The translations under genes were made by a program, and so were the position numbers. Below, piece by piece: positions 19,466-22,999 of a stretch of 22,999 nt of DNA (position 1 is its first letter; every line of letters begins with the position of its first letter). The stretch covers positions 1 to 22,999 of the forward strand of contig NMRA01001379.1 in the NCBI GenBank assembly GCA_002633005.1. Direction: 5' to 3'. This stretch comes from Phoronis australis. Lineage: Eukaryota; Phoronida; Phoronidae. The notes beneath the pieces are model-generated. The model made no database searches. It had not been told where the DNA came from and saw only the letters and a program-made list of their open reading frames with translations.

Positions 19466-20225
19466 TCCTGAAGGTCTGATTCTTTATCTTCAACAGCATA
19501 GTAACGCAATTCAGTTCTGACAGTTTTTATTGACATGTAACTGTTTCCCATTTCCAACGAATAACTGAACAATAAAATGAGAACCGACATTTCCAAGATC
19601 CAAACATACAATCCACCACACATTGTGTTCTCTTTTGTTGTAGTTCTGTTCAGCTTGGCCATTTGGATTTCGAATGGCGCCAAAACAAGCTGCCGGCAAG
19701 GGTAACCAGAGTCCCCAAGACAAACACCAATGCTCTCATCATTCACAAAACGAGTGCAGACGCGAATGTTGTGAAAAATGCGTGTGCCATGTGTCTATCC
19801 TGGCTACTTTGCAACAAGGTTGATGAATTTTGAACTCGACTGTACATTCATTGACATTTTTCCTGCACTTCCACAATGCTAGTTTCGGTATATTTGGGGC
19901 TTGAATAGGAATGTGTGTTCCGTCTATGCATCCTAATGCGCATTTCTGTGAATTTGCTGCGTGCATGTATGACAACTGCTTATCGGTCTGCGGGTCTCTG
20001 GATGACAACTCTGGCTTTGTAAGCTATTGCCAATGAAAGGCCGCATACAATCTCCAATGTTCCAGTTGCATAAGAGCGAAGTGCAACCTGCACTTGGATT
20101 GCTTGTGGGATAAAGCATCCACGGTTGTATTAAGCTTCTGGGAAATCTTTCTCAAGTAGAGTTAGCATGTAATTAAATACTGTCTTTGTGAATCGATGCC
20201 GCTTTCGGAATTTTCTGTCACTTAG
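19466..20225 (-). pseudogene. Harbinger (PIF/Harbinger) transposase relic
   Basis: Minus-strand blocks follow the order of HARBI1-type transposases. 'DRKFRKRHRFTKTVFNYM' with 'LTLLEKDF' is the N-terminal region (20222-20130). 'QAIQVQVALRSYATGTLEIV' is the helix-turn-helix-like block. 'ALGCIDGTHIPIQAPN' carries the first catalytic Asp (about 19930). A segment 'VARIDTWHTHFSQHSRLHSF' (about 19810-19750) stands where the 'WPGS.HD..IF..S' motif should be, and the second Asp is lost. 'CLGDSGYPCRQLVLAPF' (about 19720-19670) is intact. In another frame 'VVDCMFGSWKCRF' has Asp instead of the usual catalytic Glu of the 'VER.FG..K.RF' motif. Several frameshifts and stops make it inactive. Terminal inverted repeats and the partner Myb-like gene were not found. 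Confidence 0.85.
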
Positions 20226-20741
20226 TTTAGCTGTTGTTAATACACTGTGCTTCACTGTAATTTATAGCCGTTAAAAATCCTCTTTACGCAACGGAAACCA
20301 ACGTGTCATTTAGACCACGTATCCTTGGTATGGTATAAATATCTAGTTGTTGCTTGATGACTGACATTTGCTATTATTGAATACCGTTTTTAGTTTGTGA
20401 TTTGTCGTGTCATGGCAATTTACTCAGCTGACATGGTCTTAAACAAAATAAACTGGCATTTCTTAGCAAAATCAAAACATATTTCTGCTCTGAATTAGCA
20501 ACGGTTATGATTAACTTTATACTAGAGAGTGGTTTACACCTAAATGTAGTTTATTCCATGCATTTTCTTAGTTTTTGAAGTTTCAGTTAGCTAATGTGAA
20601 ATGAATACCATCAAATGCAACTAAATAAGCATTTTTTACGCAAAATAGTAGTCATTTTTTGAAGGAAATTGTTAATTTCCAAGTTCCCCGTCAAACGATG
20701 TAATGCGTGGAATACGTTTGGTCAATTGACAAGCAATATCA
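20226..20741. other. no gene seen
   Basis: AT-rich, only trivial open frames. It may contain the 5' flank of the Harbinger element, but no terminal repeat is recognised. Confidence 0.5.
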
Positions 20742-21066
20742 ATGGTGAAACACAACAGATCAGAGGACGAGGATGATTTTGAGCGAAATCTGCACAATTT
20801 TTATGGAAACAAATCTAGGAGAGTGTGTACGGGCATCGCACTCATGTACTTGAAGAATTTAACAATGAATTGGACTTCTCACTTAGCGATTGTTCGTCCT
20901 GTTTTAGGCCGTATGAACTCGACCCACTTGTACGAGAAATGCTGCAGGCTTATGTGAGCCCCAAGCGACTGAACCATGGAGTTCTCAATATTCACGAAAC
21001 AGACATTTATTATTCACAGACAAAGGCCAAAGTAGACCTGGGTCACTCGTATCCATTATTGCCATG
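20742..21066 (+). other. possible coding relic split by a GT-run frameshift
   Basis: The ATG at 20742 opens 'MVKHNRSEDEDDFERNLHNF', an acidic, polar start. At 20820-20828 the sequence runs GAGTGTGTAC; from there a second frame continues open for about 80 codons (to 21066) with 'HVLEEFNNELDFSLSDCSSC' and 'YELDPLVREMLQAY'. Removal of one TG unit would join the two readings, so dinucleotide slippage could have broken a real gene of about 108 codons. I do not recognise the family; it could be a transposon-derived or host fragment, or chance. Confidence 0.2.
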
Positions 21067-21153
21067 ATGGTATGAGCCCACGGTGTAAAAACAATGGATA
21101 AGTCTACGTGTCGTAGCAATTGATCTGCGCCGTTGTCTTGGCCCCGGAATCAC

Positions 21154-21309
21154 CAGTGGTGGACTTAGGTGGTAGGATCAAGGGAGCCATGGCTCCCCAA
21201 AAGTCTCCTAGATTCCATTTGGCAGTTCGGGGGTGTGAATATCAGACGGGCAAAACCCTGGCTAATACTCAGTCCTGGCACCCTCACTCAAAATACTGGA
21301 TTCGCCCCA
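21154..21309. mobile_element. hAT-like MITE
   Basis: A non-coding element of about 155 bases. The left end is CAGTGGTGGACTTAGG. The right end, read on the other strand, is GGGGCGAATCCAGTATTTTG, followed by a GAGTGAGGGTGCC stretch. Short hAT non-autonomous elements of animals often have CAGTGGCGGATCCAG-type termini. The bases outside share ATCAC (GGAATCAC left, ATATCAC right), which could be a decayed 8-base target duplication. A GGGAGCCATGGCTCCC palindrome lies inside. Short open frames over it are not genes. Confidence 0.45.
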
Positions 21310-22200
21310 TATCACAGGACCAAGAATAGAACAAAATTATTAATCATTTATAAACTTTGTAAATATACTTTCAAGGTGGCAGGTCCTTCATCGAGCCTCG
21401 ATTCCTTGAAATGTGCCGACCAAAGTGTGCATCACAAATTGAATCGCAATTTCCACACAGGCATTCCACTCGATCGTGCGGCGCCATAACCGATGTAAGG
21501 TTTGTGCAACTTTAAGAAATTTGAAAAGATAAAAAATCTCATTCAAGTTGCAACAGCCTCTACAAACAGCCTTTTTCATGTCTGAAAAGGGCGGCTGTCA
21601 GCGGATTTCTGTCACAACACCTCAGCATCACACTGGTAAAACAACAACGGAGGAGACAAGTCTTCCACCCAATACGTAAAACACCATCATCTTTCCAACT
21701 TGCAACCGCTTAGATTTTTTGATCCTAGTACAATATTTTATCAGTGACAGCTGGTCTCACAGCAAGCCGTTATTACCCGTAACCAAGGGTGGTTGTCTGT
21801 ACAGAGTACGTTTGGTTATATAGTACTTCAGTGGTTCGCAATCTTGCACACGTTCACGTTGAAGACATACGCAATTCGACAAGGTATCGACGAAGAATCC
21901 ATCCTGTGTGTCGCGGATTCTGTATGTCCCGCTGTAGTAGTTGTGATTTCCCCCTTGTACAAAATGTGCAAGCTGCATGTACATTTATTTAAATGTCAGC
22001 ATACTGGCAGGTATTCGTTACATTACCCGTGTGCTTCTTTCAAATACGCTTACATGTATGCCGAACAATTTCTCCACGGTACAACTGTTACTTTCTAACC
22101 GATTTCTGGTCGGTGTTCGACAGGCCAATAAAATTAATGCAAAGACTTCGATTTCGACCCAGGTAAAACCTCGCACACAACAAACGAAAGGCGCATTTTA
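21310..22200. other. no supported gene
   Basis: Overlapping short frames on both strands. The minus-strand one at 21757-21984 has an acceptor-like CTACTACAG and a donor-like GC|GTATGT around 'TYRIRDTQDGFFVDTLSN', but the phases (2 and 0) do not fit the phase-1 kringle exons and no domain is recognised. Confidence 0.35.
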
Positions 22201-22209
22201 AAGACATGT

Positions 22210-22999
22210 TACATACATGCACATGTGACAAAAATATTCAAATTGCCTTTAAATCAAAAAAGCTATTTAAAGATGGCCTCAGAAAAAACTAAGTTGAAAA
22301 TGTTAACAAACCCAGAGAGTTTTGGCAGCTAGTAAAATTATGCTCCAGGAAAAAAATGATTTCTGCCGATGAAAGGTTTTGCCACTTTCAGTCTCTCTTA
22401 AACCAAGAAAATCCTGATAAGGGACGTACATGTATGCTTGGACAAGCCATGAGGAGTATTGTAATGACTGTCTGGTAGAAGACCCAAATCAGCTGAATGA
22501 TTTTAGTGAATGTAGGATTTTTGTCGCTCTTCGAGACCTGTCGAACGGTAAAGCTCATAGTGGTGACTGACTTGTTTATGATTTTTTAAATCCACCAAAT
22601 ATCATGCACCACCTGTTTTGTCAAACATTTTTAACAGTGGTCAATCTTGCCTGTTCTCGGGAAAATTTTCAAAAAACTTCTAAATACCGGTTTAACAAGT
22701 TGGGCAAACAATAACGACTCAATTAACGAAGCTGATGCTGGTTTTAGAAAGGACATTGCACAGTAGACCAAATTTTTACCTTACAAGGAATTGTTCAGAA
22801 GTACCATGAGTAAGTGTTGGGGCAGATTTTCTGTTATATATATGGATTTTTCTAGAGCCTTTGACAACATTTCACATAAATGTTTGTAGAATAGGCTGCA
22901 TAAAATAGAGTTCATGGTAGTGTTTAAAGTGGCTTGGAACGTGAAAAATAGTATAAAATAAGAAAGTAAATGTTACTCATCTTGCATGAAACCTGTATC
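22210..22999 (+). mobile_element. LINE (non-LTR) reverse transcriptase relic, cut by window end
   Basis: Plus-strand blocks, in broken frames, follow the order of an animal LINE ORF2. 'REFWQLVKLCSR' and 'ISADERFCHFQSLLNQENPD' (22313-22415) match the linker between endonuclease and RT. 'LRDLSNGKAHSGD' then a stop (about 22530-22570) is RT motif 0/1. 'WANNNDSINEADAGFRKDI' (about 22700-22760) is the pre-motif A block, and 'VIYMDFSRAFDNISHKCL' (22833 on) holds the first catalytic Asp (22845-22847). About 50 residues normally found before the 'WANNN' block, including the NYRGI/S-type motif, are missing, so there is an internal deletion. The FADD motif would lie beyond the window. It is dead: several stops and frame changes. 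Confidence 0.85.

Noticed and set aside
21757-21984. Minus-strand exon-like stretch upstream of the kringle gene
   Set aside because: Junction phases (2 and 0) do not fit the phase-1 kringle exon, and no domain is recognised.
1-22999. tRNA, rRNA or CRISPR arrays
   Set aside because: No cloverleaf-type box A/box B pairs, rRNA segments or regularly spaced direct repeats were seen on reading either strand.

Overview
The window is AT-rich, intron-and-transposon-type DNA from an animal nuclear genome. The evidence is eukaryotic splice sites bounding short extracellular-type exons, a kringle domain, and relics of animal transposon classes (BEL/Pao, Gypsy, Harbinger, a probable hAT MITE and a LINE). 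There are no bacterial-style genes, operons or CRISPR arrays. The transposon mix and a kringle exon suggest a marine invertebrate such as a lophotrochozoan or cephalochordate. That placement is inference; nothing here fixes the species.

Layout. 1-3.3 kb: no gene seen, only a degenerate tandem repeat, a short (TG)n and a hairpin. 3.35-7.6 kb: two minus-strand exon candidates (7290-7460 and 3354-3457) whose splice phases match, the second encoding a hydrophobic C-terminal tail and stop. Between them lie a relic resembling the start of a RhoGEF (DH) domain (6123-6263) and one arm of an inverted repeat whose other arm lies at 7572-7626. 7.77-14.19 kb: a nearly full-length but dead BEL/Pao retrotransposon with two diverged LTRs, gag, protease, RT, RNase H and integrase, and no env. 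14.2-15.1 kb: a Gypsy-type fragment with an aspartic protease relic, minus strand. 15.1-17.9 kb: nothing confidently coding. 18.2-19.1 kb: two minus-strand exons, the upstream one a complete kringle. 19.5-20.2 kb: a Harbinger transposase pseudogene. 21.15-21.31 kb: a hAT-like MITE. 22.2 kb to the end: a decayed LINE RT, cut by the window edge.

How it may fit together. All four minus-strand exon candidates use phase-1 junctions, and the three internal ones are symmetrical phase 1-1. This is the arrangement of shuffled extracellular modules. They could be one long secreted or membrane-anchored kringle gene, with the BEL element and other relics in its introns, or two genes: a kringle gene above 18.2 kb and a small GPI-anchored protein gene below 7.6 kb. 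The sequence alone does not decide. No new defence or mobile system was recognised. The most useful leads are the kringle-associated exon series, the DH-like relic and the inverted repeat next to a candidate start codon.
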